Source: Phytomonospora sp040655735
Lineage (GTDB): Bacteria > Actinomycetota > Actinomycetes > Mycobacteriales > Micromonosporaceae
Length of the DNA: 64,000 nucleotides
Assembly (NCBI RefSeq): GCF_040655735.1
Contig: NZ_JBFAKK010000015.1
Location: 1-64,000 of the forward strand
Direction of reading: 5' to 3'
Below are positions 8,108 to 16,100 of the stretch, piece after piece. The position numbers and the translations under genes were made by a program. The notes beneath the pieces are model-generated. The model did not search any database and was not told where the DNA came from. It saw nothing but the letters and a program-made list of their open reading frames with translations. Within the stretch, counting starts at the first letter, position 1. Every line of letters starts with the position of its first letter.

Positions 8108-8229
8108 CGTCCTGTTCGGTCCCGGAGACAACCAGCCCACGAACGACGCGCCGGACGAACTGGACCAGGCCGTGTGGGAGCCGACCGACCACCTCGACCG
8201 CTCCGGCCGCCCACAAGGGGCGCCACTCA

Positions 8230-8494
8230 TGTCCAGTCCGGGTACACCTTGCGAGGCAAGGGGCCTCTGACCTGGTTCCCGAAAGATAGGTCCGGACACT
8301 GGTCGGACAGGTCGTCCGCTTCTACATTGCGGATCTGGTGACCTGGCAGCCGATGTTCGGCAAGCAGCGACTCTGCACCGGGAGAGAACGGCCCGCACGC
8401 TGGGGCTCTGCGTTCGGCCCGCAGGGTTACTCCGGAATCCGAAGGCGCCCCGAAGAGTAGGTCCGGAATCCGCAAGGTAGATCCGGACTGGACA
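8230..8494 (+). mobile_element. 265-bp MITE, copy A
   Basis: Ends TGTCCAGTCCGG and CCGGACTGGACA form a 12-bp perfect terminal inverted repeat that extends imperfectly to about 24 bp (both ends continue to ACCTTGCG). ACTCA flanks it on both sides (8225-8229 and 8495-8499), a 5-bp target duplication. Inside are repeated TCCGGA-CTAC-type sites near the ends, like transposase-binding sites. It carries no transposase; the small open frame inside is not credible. An identical copy lies inverted at 42168-42432. TGT/ACA ends with 5-bp duplications recall Tn7/Tn5053-type elements, which is inference. Confidence 0.85.
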
Positions 8495-8783
8495 ACTCAC
8501 AACCGCTTCCGCCGCTGGCGGGGCCAGCGCGGAAATCTCGCCAAGACCGGTTCCCGCACAGGCTCTACCACCGGCGCCCCCATAGTCGCCGCTGCACGCG
8601 CCGCACGCAGCCGCACAGGACTTCTCAGGACGTTTACCCAGGTCACGACGCTGCACCGTCCCTTGGGGTAGCCGCTTTTCGTGACCGGGACCGTACGTGG
8701 TCGCCGCCACCGAGCTTCCCGAAGACCTCGAACCCTCCGAACTGTGCGAGGAGCCCGACGGGTACTACTGCCGCCACCGCTGA
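8495..8783 (+). pseudogene. gene debris downstream of MITE copy A
   Basis: No intact gene is present between the MITE and 8856. A plus-strand frame running to the TAG at 8669-8671 looks partly coding. Beyond that stop and a one-base shift, a convincing C-terminus is readable at 8697-8783 (VVAATELPEDLEPSELCEEP, then a Cys-His end and TGA). I read this as a gene broken by a stop and a frameshift. The original product is unknown. Confidence 0.35.
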
Positions 8784-8855
8784 GCCCACACCGGCCCCGA
8801 CAGTCGCAGGCGACAGTCTCGGAGGCCAGCCCCGAGGAAGTCGCACCGGGCGGCT

Positions 8856-9398
8856 TCACCGGCCCCGCTCGACATGAACGCACAGAGCGCGGGGCCGGTA
8901 TCCGCCCTCAACGCCGTCCCCGGCGCTGTCCCAGAAGGCGCGGGCGCCGCTCAGGTGCCCGCCGAGGGTGTGCCAGGCCAGTCCCGGATGCTCGGCGCGA
9001 AGCGCTGCCAGACCCGCGCCGGCCAGCCCTTGGCGCTGGTAGGCCGGTTGCGTGTACGGCTCCTCCACCCAGGCAAGACCACAAGGACGGCAGCAGGCGT
9101 AGTCGACGGCGAAGGCGTGATCGGCACCGTCGGCGGTGAGCGCCGCCCGCTGCCTCCACCCGGTCCTGTTCCCCGATGGCGTGTCCTGCCAGGGCCAGCC
9201 CGGCGGGACCTCCCATGTGCGCCACGGGTCGGTACGGCCCCACCGTCCGCAGCTGACCCACTGCAGCAGCGGCCCCCACCGCCCCGGGCCCCGCACGCGG
9301 TACACGTGGCCGGTCTGCTGGACGAGCTGGCGAGCGCGGGCGAAGTCGTCGAAAGTGTCCACGGCGTCATCGTGGCCGGGGACGCGGCAGCCAGGCAA
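8856..9398 (-). CDS. GNAT-like acetyltransferase
   Basis: A 180-residue protein whose C-terminal half carries a GNAT signature: YTQPAYQRQGLAGAGLAALR resembles the acetyl-CoA pyrophosphate loop (Q/R-x-x-G-x-G/A), and ARAFWDSAG resembles motif B where an aromatic residue precedes the final strand. The N-terminal 90 residues are Trp-rich and unlike standard GNAT sequence, with a CCRPCG cluster. A TTG at 9398 follows GGAAGG closely; a GTG at 9362 is an alternative start. Substrate unknown. Confidence 0.55.
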   Translation of the reverse strand: MPGCRVPGHDDAVDTFDDFARARQLVQQTGHVYRVRGPGRWGPLLQWVSCGRWGRTDPWRTWEVPPGWPWQDTPSGNRTGWRQRAALTADGADHAFAVDYACCRPCGLAWVEEPYTQPAYQRQGLAGAGLAALRAEHPGLAWHTLGGHLSGARAFWDSAGDGVEGGYRPRALCVHVERGR

Positions 9399-9679
9399 GC
9401 CTTCCCGACGCGAGACGGCCCGCGCCCGGCCGGAGAGGCATGAGGCGCGGGCCTGCGTTCGGAAGCGTGGGCCTCGGTGAACTCGTGCAGGGCCGGAACG
9501 GCGCCGTCCACGTCCACGCGACCTTCGGTGTCGAGGGCGACATCGCCCGCGCCGGGCACGTTCACGCCGCCCAGGTGGGCACCTGGTTCGTTCGCGTGCG
9601 GGTCACGGCCTGAGGCCGATGCCTGCCAGACTCAGAAACGACACATCACCCCGCCAGGGATGTTCGAGGAGGCCAGCGC

Positions 9680-10012
9680 ATGCCCCGCGAGTTCTACAGC
9701 GCCACCCGCAATCGTGACAAGGAGCCACAACGCGAGTTCCTGAAAGGGACCGAGAGCCTCGACGACAACCTCACCGGCATCTGCTCATCGGCACTCGCCT
9801 CGCTGATCCTCGCCGACCGGCTGGGCATCGACGCCCAACTGATCGACCGGCAGAGCGAGGGAAGCGTCCTATGGAGGCTGCGGACAGCGTTCGTCGCCAG
9901 CTTCCTGTCCTGGGCCGAGGACACCTGGAGACTCGAAGGCGAAGCCGTCGCCGAGTGGGTGCGCGGGTGGTACGTGGAGCAGGGACTCGAGGTGCCCGCG
10001 GGACTGCGCTGA
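9680..10012 (+). CDS. DUF6166-like protein (divergent)
   Basis: A 110-residue protein starting MPREFYSATRNRDKEP with GGAGG 7 nt upstream. Its second half (ALASLILADRLG, then FVASFLSWAEDTWRLEGEAV and AEWVRGWY) follows the same pattern as the next gene and as the gene at 22550, both DUF6166-like. The first half is shorter and diverged, lacking the GYGWGYxGSG segment. It looks like a tandem relative of its neighbour. Function of the family is unknown. Confidence 0.6.
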   Translation: MPREFYSATRNRDKEPQREFLKGTESLDDNLTGICSSALASLILADRLGIDAQLIDRQSEGSVLWRLRTAFVASFLSWAEDTWRLEGEAVAEWVRGWYVEQGLEVPAGLR

Positions 10013-10059
10013 CTCGTCTAGCCTCAGCGGCCGAGACTCTCGTCGTCCACACTGGAGCG

Positions 10060-10521
10060 ATGACGCGTGACGACAGGGTCTACCACGGCATCAACAGCAG
10101 TACACCGGGGCCGGCGCGGCTCCTGGTCGAGGAACCCGCCGACGGTCCCACCCAGCGACAGGACATCACGGTGTTCGGTGAGCTCCGTGATGGGTACGGG
10201 CTCAGTTGGGGGCATGTGGGCTCAGGCCCTCAGCGTACGGCCGCGCTCGTTCTCGCCGACGCGCTCGGCCTGGGCGGGGAGGTGACGATCGCCGCCCAGC
10301 ACCCACTGTGGCAGGCGAACTCGTTCCTCGCCCGCCTCCGCAGCGACTTCGCCGGGGACTTCCTCGTGCACGCCGCGGCCGAGTGGCGCCTGCCGCGCGG
10401 CGCGGTCCTACGCTGGGTGCGGGGCTGGTGGGCGCAGTTCGGGCAGGGGGAACCGCCGCAGACGGTGCTGTCGGCACCGGCGGCGACCCGCGAGCCAGGC
10501 GGCAGCCTGGAGATCATGTGA
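10060..10521 (+). CDS. DUF6166 domain protein
   Basis: A 153-residue protein starting MTRDDRVYHGIN (GGAG 4 nt upstream). It shows the DUF6166 pattern: N-terminal Y-x-G, central DGYGLSWGHVGSGPQRTAAL, then FLVHAAAEWRLPRGAVLRWV ending RGWW. Paralogous to 9680-10012 and 22550-22996. Its TGA overlaps the GTG of the following acetyltransferase gene (GTGA), so the two are likely cotranslated. The family is frequent on actinomycete accessory DNA; its role is not known. Confidence 0.7.
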   Translation: MTRDDRVYHGINSSTPGPARLLVEEPADGPTQRQDITVFGELRDGYGLSWGHVGSGPQRTAALVLADALGLGGEVTIAAQHPLWQANSFLARLRSDFAGDFLVHAAAEWRLPRGAVLRWVRGWWAQFGQGEPPQTVLSAPAATREPGGSLEIM

Positions 10522-11090
10522 TTGGTATCCAGCGGGCCGAACCGCGCCAGCTGCGGCTGGTGCTGGACATTCTCGACGAAGCTGCGGCGTGGCTGCGGCA
10601 GCGCGGGATCGTGCAGTGGCCGGAGCGGTTCAGCGACGCCAACGACTGGCGAAACTCCCGCATCGGCGACTATGTCACCGCCGGGGAGACCTTCCTCGTG
10701 ATCCAGGACGACGATCCGGTGGCCACGTTCAGCCTCGCCGGAGCCGATCCCGACTACGCCGCCGGATGGCCCGGTGGTCCCGGTGACGCCGTCTACCTCT
10801 ACCGGATGGCCGTGCGGCGCGCGGCGGCCGGCCGCCATCTGGGCGACCATATCCTCAACTGGGCGTCGGCGTTTTCGTCCGGGCGCGGTCAGCGGTGGCT
10901 GCGCCTGGACTGCCACCGCCTCAATCCCGTGCTGCAGGGCTACTACCTGGCACGCGGGTTCGCTCACGTCGACACCATGATCCACACCCGGCCTGACGGG
11001 TACATCCGGGGATCAGGGGCCTTGTTCCAGCGCCCGGCGGGGACGATCAGTCTCCTTTCTGAGCACGCGGCCGGCCACCGCAGCAGGTGA
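10518..11090 (+). CDS. GNAT family N-acetyltransferase
   Basis: A 190-residue protein whose GTG start overlaps the previous stop by 4 bp. The C-terminal half is a recognisable GNAT core: strand VYLYRMAVRR, the acetyl-CoA loop region AAAGRHLGDHILNWA, then WLRLDCHRLNPVLQGYYLARGF with the Asn-x-x-Ala/Leu-x-x-x-Tyr pattern at the motif B position. The N-terminus (AAWLRQRGIVQWP) also resembles GNATs that act on small molecules. The substrate cannot be predicted. Linked to a DUF6166 gene. Confidence 0.8.
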   Translation: MIGIQRAEPRQLRLVLDILDEAAAWLRQRGIVQWPERFSDANDWRNSRIGDYVTAGETFLVIQDDDPVATFSLAGADPDYAAGWPGGPGDAVYLYRMAVRRAAAGRHLGDHILNWASAFSSGRGQRWLRLDCHRLNPVLQGYYLARGFAHVDTMIHTRPDGYIRGSGALFQRPAGTISLLSEHAAGHRSR

Positions 11091-11220
11091 CGACCGGACG
11101 CTGTCCTGGTACCGCGAGCGGGGCTTGGCCCCCGACGCCGTCGGTGCCCTGCCCCCGATCCGGTCACCGCGCGACCACCGGTGAACAGCCGACCGATTCC
11201 CGAGCAGTGAGGAGTTCTCC

Positions 11221-11823
11221 GTGTCCCAGTCCCCCTGGCGCCGCCAGCTCGTCGACGGCGGGCACGCCGCCGTTCAGCGCCGCTACAGCGACCTGGTCGC
11301 CGCGGCGAGCAATGTGTACGGCTACACCCACGGTGTGATTCCCGGCCTGCTGCAGACCCGCGCTTACGCTCACGCGGTCCTGACCGAGATGGCCGCCTTC
11401 CATCTCCGGCCCGGCGACGATGTCGACGCCGCGGTGGAGGCGCGCCTGGCCCGCCAGGCCCACCTGGACGACAACGGCAAGCACTTCCGGCTCATCGTCG
11501 ACGAGGCGGTCCTGCACCGCGTGGTGTACGCGGTATCCGTGCACGCCGAACAGCTGCAGCATCTGCTTTCCCTGGTCAGCCTGCCCCGTGGGGACACCCT
11601 CGTCGGGGTGCTGCCGCTGGCAACGCTGACGTTCACGCCGCAGAACGGCTTCGACGTCTTCGACGGTGACGTGTACGTGGAGACCTACGCCGGTGAGGCC
11701 GTCCACAAGCGCACTGAGGACGAGGCCGTGGTGTACGCGCGGGCGTTCGAGCGGCTGTGGGCCGACGCGGTCACCGGCGCGCCGGCCGAGGATCTGATCG
11801 CCGCGGCCGCGACGCGGCTGTAG
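11221..11823 (+). CDS. DUF5753 protein without HTH domain
   Basis: A 200-residue protein whose length consists of the DUF5753 domain found at the C-terminus of Scr1-type actinomycete regulators (YTHGVIPGLLQTRAYAHAVL is the signature). The N-terminal XRE helix-turn-helix is absent: the protein begins MSQSPWRRQLVDGGHAAVQR at a GTG with GGAG 7 nt upstream, and no HTH is encoded upstream. It may be an orphan sensor or partner for another regulator, such as the complete homologue at 16319. A strong terminator follows. Confidence 0.8.
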   Translation: MSQSPWRRQLVDGGHAAVQRRYSDLVAAASNVYGYTHGVIPGLLQTRAYAHAVLTEMAAFHLRPGDDVDAAVEARLARQAHLDDNGKHFRLIVDEAVLHRVVYAVSVHAEQLQHLLSLVSLPRGDTLVGVLPLATLTFTPQNGFDVFDGDVYVETYAGEAVHKRTEDEAVVYARAFERLWADAVTGAPAEDLIAAAATRL

Positions 11824-11874
11824 ACGCCTCAACGGGGCCCGGGACCGTCACGGTCCCGGGCCCCCTTGAGGCGT
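11824..11874. terminator. bidirectional terminator
   Basis: ACGCCTCAA pairs with TTGAGGCGT around a nearly continuous GC stem (GGGGCCCGGGACC with GGTCCCGGGCCCC). It sits between convergent genes 11221-11823 and 11891-12607. Confidence 0.85.
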
Positions 11875-11890
11875 TGGTGGATGGAAGACG

Positions 11891-12607
11891 TCACTGGAGC
11901 GCGCGAAGCGCCTCGACGTTCGGGCAGACCTTGCACTGCATGAGCACCGCTGGATCCATGTAGCGGCCGGTCTTCCTGGTGACGAACTCCGCCACGGCCT
12001 CGGGGATGGTGACCGCCGAGGCCGTGAACTTGTGCCCCTTGACCAGGTGCCGCCCGGCTTCGTAGCCGATCGTGTGGCGCTCGCCGGCGGTCTGGTAGAC
12101 GTACTCTTCGCCCTTACCGCTGGCGTGGCAGATCTGGCAGTGCCACGTCACGATCGGCCTCGGCGAGGCGTCCTCGACGAACGGGGAGGTGTAGTGAGTT
12201 TCGTAGACCACGACGCCGTCGCGTTCGGCGATGATGCCCTCGTTGTCCTTGGTCCAGGAGGGCTTGTCGGGGATGGCCCTCTCCCAGGGGCCCCAGGTCG
12301 GCCAGACGTCGAGTCCGCCTTCGACGTCGGTGTCGACGTTGAGGTTCCGGGACTCTCCTCGCCGCATGGCCGCGATGTGGTCATCGGCGACTGCGGGCGA
12401 GGTGAACAGGGCCGCTGCGGAGAACCGGGATGCCGCCCAGCAGACGCCGAACCCGTCGGTGCTGCGCAGCTCCTCGGGCAGGAACTCGGTGTAGCTGGCG
12501 TAGTTGTCGGTGCCGGCGGGGATGCTGCTCCAGCCATAGATCCGCAGCTGCTCTTCGGTGCGCGGGTGGCCGAGCAGCCGGTCGAACGCTTCGTCGAGTT
12601 GCTTCAT
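11891..12607 (-). CDS. hypothetical protein with Cys pairs
   Basis: A 238-residue soluble protein starting MKQLDEAFDRLLGHPRTEEQ, with GAGG upstream. A central WHCQICHASGKGEEYVYQTA and a C-terminal QCKVCPN form two CxxC pairs that could bind one zinc. The His-rich intervening part (ERHTIGYEAGRHLVKGH) fits metal binding. The N-terminal half resembles an uncharacterised soluble domain. It lies upstream of the terminator shared with the DUF5753 gene. Function unknown. Confidence 0.65.
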   Translation of the reverse strand: MKQLDEAFDRLLGHPRTEEQLRIYGWSSIPAGTDNYASYTEFLPEELRSTDGFGVCWAASRFSAAALFTSPAVADDHIAAMRRGESRNLNVDTDVEGGLDVWPTWGPWERAIPDKPSWTKDNEGIIAERDGVVVYETHYTSPFVEDASPRPIVTWHCQICHASGKGEEYVYQTAGERHTIGYEAGRHLVKGHKFTASAVTIPEAVAEFVTRKTGRYMDPAVLMQCKVCPNVEALRALQ

Positions 12608-12673
12608 CAGGTTCGCCTCAAGTCGAGTAGGGGGACGTTGATGTAGAAGGCGGGTGGGGTTCGGCAGATACGT

Positions 12674-12705
12674 GGTGAGGGCATCGAACCTGCGGTGCCC
12701 TCACC
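12674..12705 (-). terminator. intrinsic hairpin downstream of the 12713 gene
   Basis: GGTGAGGGCA and TGCCCTCACC form a perfect 10-bp stem with a 12-nt loop, 8 bp beyond the stop of the leftward gene at 12713-13489. No T-tract, as is usual in actinomycetes. Confidence 0.7.
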
Positions 12706-12712
12706 AGGTTGG

Positions 12713-13489
12713 TCACGGTCGGGTGCGGGCCGGTTCGATGGACTTCAGAGTGGCCAGGAGTTCATCTCCGGTGATGGTGACCTGCTGGGCGCGGTAGAGC
12801 TCGCGACGCAATGCCCGGTCCTGCACGGGCGCGAAGAACACCTTCAGGTCCCGGCGGGTTATCGGCGTCCCGACCGTAACCGGGCTGCCAGCGGCCCTGC
12901 TGCGGCGGCGGTCGCTCGGCGTCCACCAGGGCGGGCAGTCCTTCACGTGGATGGAGATGCCGCTATGTACCGTGCCGGCCCGGATGTCGTCGAAGACGTC
13001 GATGACGGTCGTCGGTTTCATCAGGCCGAACACCGAGGTCTCATTGCCTTCGAAGGCGAGGAATCCACCGGTGACGGCCGGGAGGAGGGCACCGGCAAGG
13101 GCGGCGCCGTAGGTGGCTGCGGCGGCGGTCTCTCCCACCGCAGGGTGGTAGGTGATGGTGCCCGCCAGCCACGCACCGGTGAGGGTGAGCAGGTCCTCCC
13201 AGACGGCGGCGGACTGCCAGGCGGCGGCGTCGATGGAGGCCAGGAGGCGGCCGGGCTGGAGCCCCTCGTAGAGCTCCCAGGTGCTCTCGGTGTCGGTGTG
13301 ATGGGCGGCCTCGGCACACCACAGGACGTCGGCGAGCCGGGTGGCCTGACCGTCGCTGATGTCCAGGGCGGTGGCCAGGTCACGGTCGGTGAAGGCGGTT
13401 CCGGTGTGGGCGAGGGCGAACTCGACGGTCGCGGACAGCAGGGTGGGGTCGAGGGCGGGCAGGTCGCCGGGATGCGGCTGGCGGATCAT
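12713..13489 (-). CDS. hypothetical protein
   Basis: A 258-residue protein starting MIRQPHPGDLPALDPTLLSA. Residues 15-60 (FALAHTGTAFTDRDLATALD, ISDGQATRLADVLWCAEAAH) could form a winged-helix-like segment. A hydrophobic Ala/Gly-rich stretch follows (TYGAALAGALLPAVTGGF), too weak to call a membrane segment with certainty. The rest is mixed alpha/beta. Divergent from the YdcF-like gene; a small palindrome lies between them. Not recognised. Confidence 0.6.
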   Translation of the reverse strand: MIRQPHPGDLPALDPTLLSATVEFALAHTGTAFTDRDLATALDISDGQATRLADVLWCAEAAHHTDTESTWELYEGLQPGRLLASIDAAAWQSAAVWEDLLTLTGAWLAGTITYHPAVGETAAAATYGAALAGALLPAVTGGFLAFEGNETSVFGLMKPTTVIDVFDDIRAGTVHSGISIHVKDCPPWWTPSDRRRSRAAGSPVTVGTPITRRDLKVFFAPVQDRALRRELYRAQQVTITGDELLATLKSIEPARTRP

Positions 13490-13611
13490 GCGTTGCTCCT
13501 TCTCATCGAGGGAGTCGAGGCGGATCGGAGCCGGGCGGTGAAAGGGGCGGTCCCGAGCGCTCCTTGTCGTCCGGCGGGTTCGCCTGGTGCGGACCCGAAC
13601 TCCACAAGTGT

Positions 13612-13626
13612 TACACAGATTGTGTA
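13612..13626. promoter_or_regulatory. palindrome in divergent promoter region
   Basis: TACACAGATTGTGTA, a 6-bp inverted repeat with a 3-bp spacer, lies in an unusually AT-rich patch between the divergent genes at 13489 and 13736. It could be an operator for one or both. Confidence 0.5.
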
Positions 13627-13735
13627 TTTAGGCGAGCGCTGTTCGATGTGGAACGCGCCCGCAGGTCCGCCGGGCCCGGACCGGCTGTCACCGCCGGGCA
13701 TACTGCCCTCACCTTTCTGCACCTCAGGAGACGCC

Positions 13736-14350
13736 ATGACCGAAGAACAGCTGTCCGGTGACGAGATCGGAGAAATGGGCGCCTACGTCGACATCGACGC
13801 CCCACCGCCGCAGGGCCTGCCCGTGGCGGTGTTCGTCTTCGGGACCAACAAACTCGCCGCCGTCGAGACCACGGCGGCGCTGCACCGCCAGGGCCGTGTC
13901 GGCCTGATCATTACCACCGGCGGCGTCAACCGCCACGACGGGCGTATCGAGGGGCCTTGGCTTCGCGACGAGCTGGTCGAGCGCGGCGTCCCGGCGAGCG
14001 CGATCCGGGTGGAGGACGCCAGCAACACCACCGAGGAGAACGTCATCAACGCACTCGGGCTCATCCAGGAGATGCGCGGGGAGGGGCTTTCGCTGGTCGC
14101 GGTCAGCAAGTGGTGGCACCGACGGACGATGCACGCGCTCGCCACGCATGTTCCGGGGCTGGACTCGTGGTATGCGATCGGCTACGACCCGGTCTACACC
14201 GGGCAGGTGGTGACCCGCGCGAACTGGCCGGGCCATCCCGAGGCCGCCCGCCGGGTGGTGCGGGAGGCGCGGGAGATCCCGCACCGGGTCAGTGAGGGGT
14301 CACTGGTCGATGTGGAGCTCGTCGACGGGGCCTGGCGACCGGTTCAGTGA
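13736..14350 (+). CDS. YdcF/ElyC-type protein (DUF218)
   Basis: A 204-residue protein with the DUF218 layout: strand VAVFVFGTNK, then GRVGLIITTGGVNRHDG, then IRVEDASNTTEENVINALGL (the E-x-x-S-x-N-T-x-E-N signature), and VSKWWHRRTMHALATHVPG. Unlike ElyC/SanA there is no N-terminal membrane segment, so it should be cytoplasmic. Family members are of uncertain biochemical function, with envelope and nucleotide-binding roles proposed. AGGAG lies 6 nt before the ATG. Confidence 0.8.
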   Translation: MTEEQLSGDEIGEMGAYVDIDAPPPQGLPVAVFVFGTNKLAAVETTAALHRQGRVGLIITTGGVNRHDGRIEGPWLRDELVERGVPASAIRVEDASNTTEENVINALGLIQEMRGEGLSLVAVSKWWHRRTMHALATHVPGLDSWYAIGYDPVYTGQVVTRANWPGHPEAARRVVREAREIPHRVSEGSLVDVELVDGAWRPVQ

Positions 14351-14871
14351 CGCCGCCAGCGGCGTTGGTAGATGCGCTCGGGGGGCGGTTCTCCACCAGT
14401 GATCCCAGGCGCGCCAGCCGTACTTGCCGGCCGCGAGTCCGGCGGCCAGGGCCACGCCGCCGGCGAGGAGACTCGTCCACAGTTGGACGGGGGCGCCGGC
14501 CAGCGCCAGGATCGCGCCGGTCGCGGCCGTCGCGTCGGCGATGCCCCAGCGGACGGTGGGGTGTAGCGCTCGTACTCGGTGTCCTCCCCGCCCACCGCGC
14601 CCCAGCCCAGGGCGCCGCCGGCCACCATGCAGGCCACCCCCAGCGGCCATTCGATGGCCGCCAGCCACATGCCACCGAACATCCCGATCGCCGATACGAT
14701 CTTGACCAGGTCCCGGAGTAGGAACTCGGCGACCAGCGCTCGTACGACGCCGAACCACACGGGTGGAAGCCGACGTTCCATGTCGGCGTCGGGGTTGGCG
14801 GCGATCAGAACGAAGGGCTGCGCGACGTCATCCGGCTCGGTCACGACTTCACGGTTCCACAGCGCCGACAC
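14300..14871 (-). pseudogene. small membrane protein gene with frameshift
   Basis: Reading leftward from a GTG at 14871 (MSALWNREVVTEPDDVAQPF) the first ~100 residues include hydrophobic segments MFGGMWLAAI and PLGVACMVAGGALGWGA and reach EDTEYERY. Near 14560-14566 the coding signal shifts by one base: the neighbouring frame continues HPTVRWGIADATAATGAILA and further membrane segments to a stop at 14300. One base is missing relative to a continuous gene of ~190 residues. Decay or sequencing error. Function unknown. Confidence 0.65.
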
Positions 14872-14992
14872 GTTCCGCAGCCTCAGGTTGCACCGAGCCA
14901 GTCCTTTGTGGAACCCGCCAGCGTTCCTCCGCTTCGCTGAGGGAGCGACGATGGTGCCCGCGGTCGCGGTACCGAGCGGCTAGCGTGCGAGC

Positions 14993-15394
14993 ATGACCAC
15001 TCCTCCAACCCACGACGGCGCATCCGGTCCGTTCGCTGGGGCTCGCATCGAGATCTACGTCCAGGAAGCCTTCATCGGTACCGACGAGCGCCTCGTCCTG
15101 GTTCACCAGGCATGGGGCACTGCGCCTGATGGAACTCCGCTGGCCTGGGACGACGCACACACCGAGATCCCGGAGGCCTACGACGTGCCGGTGCCCTCCG
15201 TCGCCAATGACCATTCGCCCGACGCCGATGTCGAGCAGCTGGCCGCCGCCCTGCAGAAGGCGTTTCCAGGGGCGGAGGTCGTGTGGACCTTCGACGGCGA
15301 TCCAGATCAGTTCGAGGGGCAGATGACGTTGACTGAGGTCAACGTCTGGCCCTACTACGACGATGATCACGGTTCGGCCTGCAAGGGGCATTGA
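14993..15394 (+). CDS. acidic hypothetical protein, leaderless
   Basis: A 133-residue acidic protein starting MTTPPTHDGASGPFAG. No ribosome site is present; TAGCGT lies 6 nt before the ATG, fitting leaderless transcription. Strands FIGTDERLVLVHQAW and LTEVNVWPYYDDDHG flank a helix DADVEQLAAALQKAF. No known domain. The next gene starts 1 bp after its stop. Confidence 0.6.
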   Translation: MTTPPTHDGASGPFAGARIEIYVQEAFIGTDERLVLVHQAWGTAPDGTPLAWDDAHTEIPEAYDVPVPSVANDHSPDADVEQLAAALQKAFPGAEVVWTFDGDPDQFEGQMTLTEVNVWPYYDDDHGSACKGH

Positions 15395-15395
15395 G

Positions 15396-16040
15396 GTGGC
15401 TCCCCGGCGCGACCGAGTCGTGCGGGACTTGGCCTTGAAGCACTCCGACGAGGCGGGGGGCCGGGTCGAGGCGGTCTACGACGCCTCCGAGCACCGATGG
15501 ACCCTGCAGTGGGGCAACGGCCCGACCCTCGCCGCCATGACGGCCCGCACGGCGGCCCTGGCCGGAGAGCTGGCCGAGCACGGCTTCGGCGGGTACCGGC
15601 ACCTGCTTCCGGTCACCGAGCACGTCAGGTTCGAGCGGCGAATCGGCGACATCGCGTTCGGGTTGGCGCTGATCGACCTGGCGGCCGCGGCCGCGCAGCG
15701 CGGCGAGCGCCTCGACCGCAACGACACCTACCGGCTTGAGTACCTGCTCGAGGAGCAGCCCTACCCCGGCGTCGGGCGCGAGGAGGCGAAGCGGGCGCTG
15801 GCCGCGCTCGCCGAGGCGGCCGGCGGCGATGGCGAGCACCGCCTGGTGGCGTTCGTGACGGCCGCGCCGGCGGCCGACCTTCCGGCCAGGGCGGGCTGGC
15901 CGGGCTGGCCACCGCCTGGGGCGGCGGTGCCGGATCGGCTGTGGGGTGAGTGGGTGTGGGGTGTGGATGCCGCCGGGGCGGTGCGGCACCTGCGGCGGGT
16001 CCGGCACGGTGAGGCTCCGCCCTGGAATCTGGATCGCTGA
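15396..16040 (+). CDS. hypothetical protein
   Basis: A 214-residue protein. I chose the GTG at 15396 (VAPRRDRVVRDLALKH) because AAGGGGC lies 6 nt upstream; an in-frame ATG at 15363 would overlap the previous gene by 32 bp. The middle (ERRIGDIAFGLALIDLAAAA, then RNDTYRLEYLLEEQP) is helical. It ends in a Trp-rich tail (GEWVWGVDAAGAV). Probably cotranscribed with the preceding acidic gene. Not recognised. Confidence 0.6.
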   Translation: MAPRRDRVVRDLALKHSDEAGGRVEAVYDASEHRWTLQWGNGPTLAAMTARTAALAGELAEHGFGGYRHLLPVTEHVRFERRIGDIAFGLALIDLAAAAAQRGERLDRNDTYRLEYLLEEQPYPGVGREEAKRALAALAEAAGGDGEHRLVAFVTAAPAADLPARAGWPGWPPPGAAVPDRLWGEWVWGVDAAGAVRHLRRVRHGEAPPWNLDR

Positions 16041-16057
16041 GCGGAACCGGAATGAGC

Positions 16058-16092
16058 GTGAGCCGCGCCCGTGTCCTGCGGGCGCGGCTCAC
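16058..16092. terminator. bidirectional terminator
   Basis: GTGAGCCGCGCCCG pairs perfectly with CGGGCGCGGCTCAC around a 7-nt loop. Located between convergent genes ending at 16040 and 16101. Confidence 0.85.
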
Positions 16093-16100
16093 AAGGCTGT

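Noticed and set aside
8227..8475. 82-codon minus-strand frame inside MITE copy A (and its equivalent extended to 42480 in copy B)
   Set aside because: It is conserved only because the MITE copies are identical; it has no ribosome site, differs in its end between copies, and the element size and structure explain the DNA without a protein.
9440..9613. 57-codon plus-strand frame ending FVRVRVTA
   Set aside because: The GGAGAGG is only 1 nt from the ATG and the opposite frame is equally open; no homologue recognised.
12695..13735. Long plus-strand open frame upstream of the YdcF-like start
   Set aside because: It is the shadow of the minus-strand 12713-13489 gene; the convincing start with AGGAG is at 13736.
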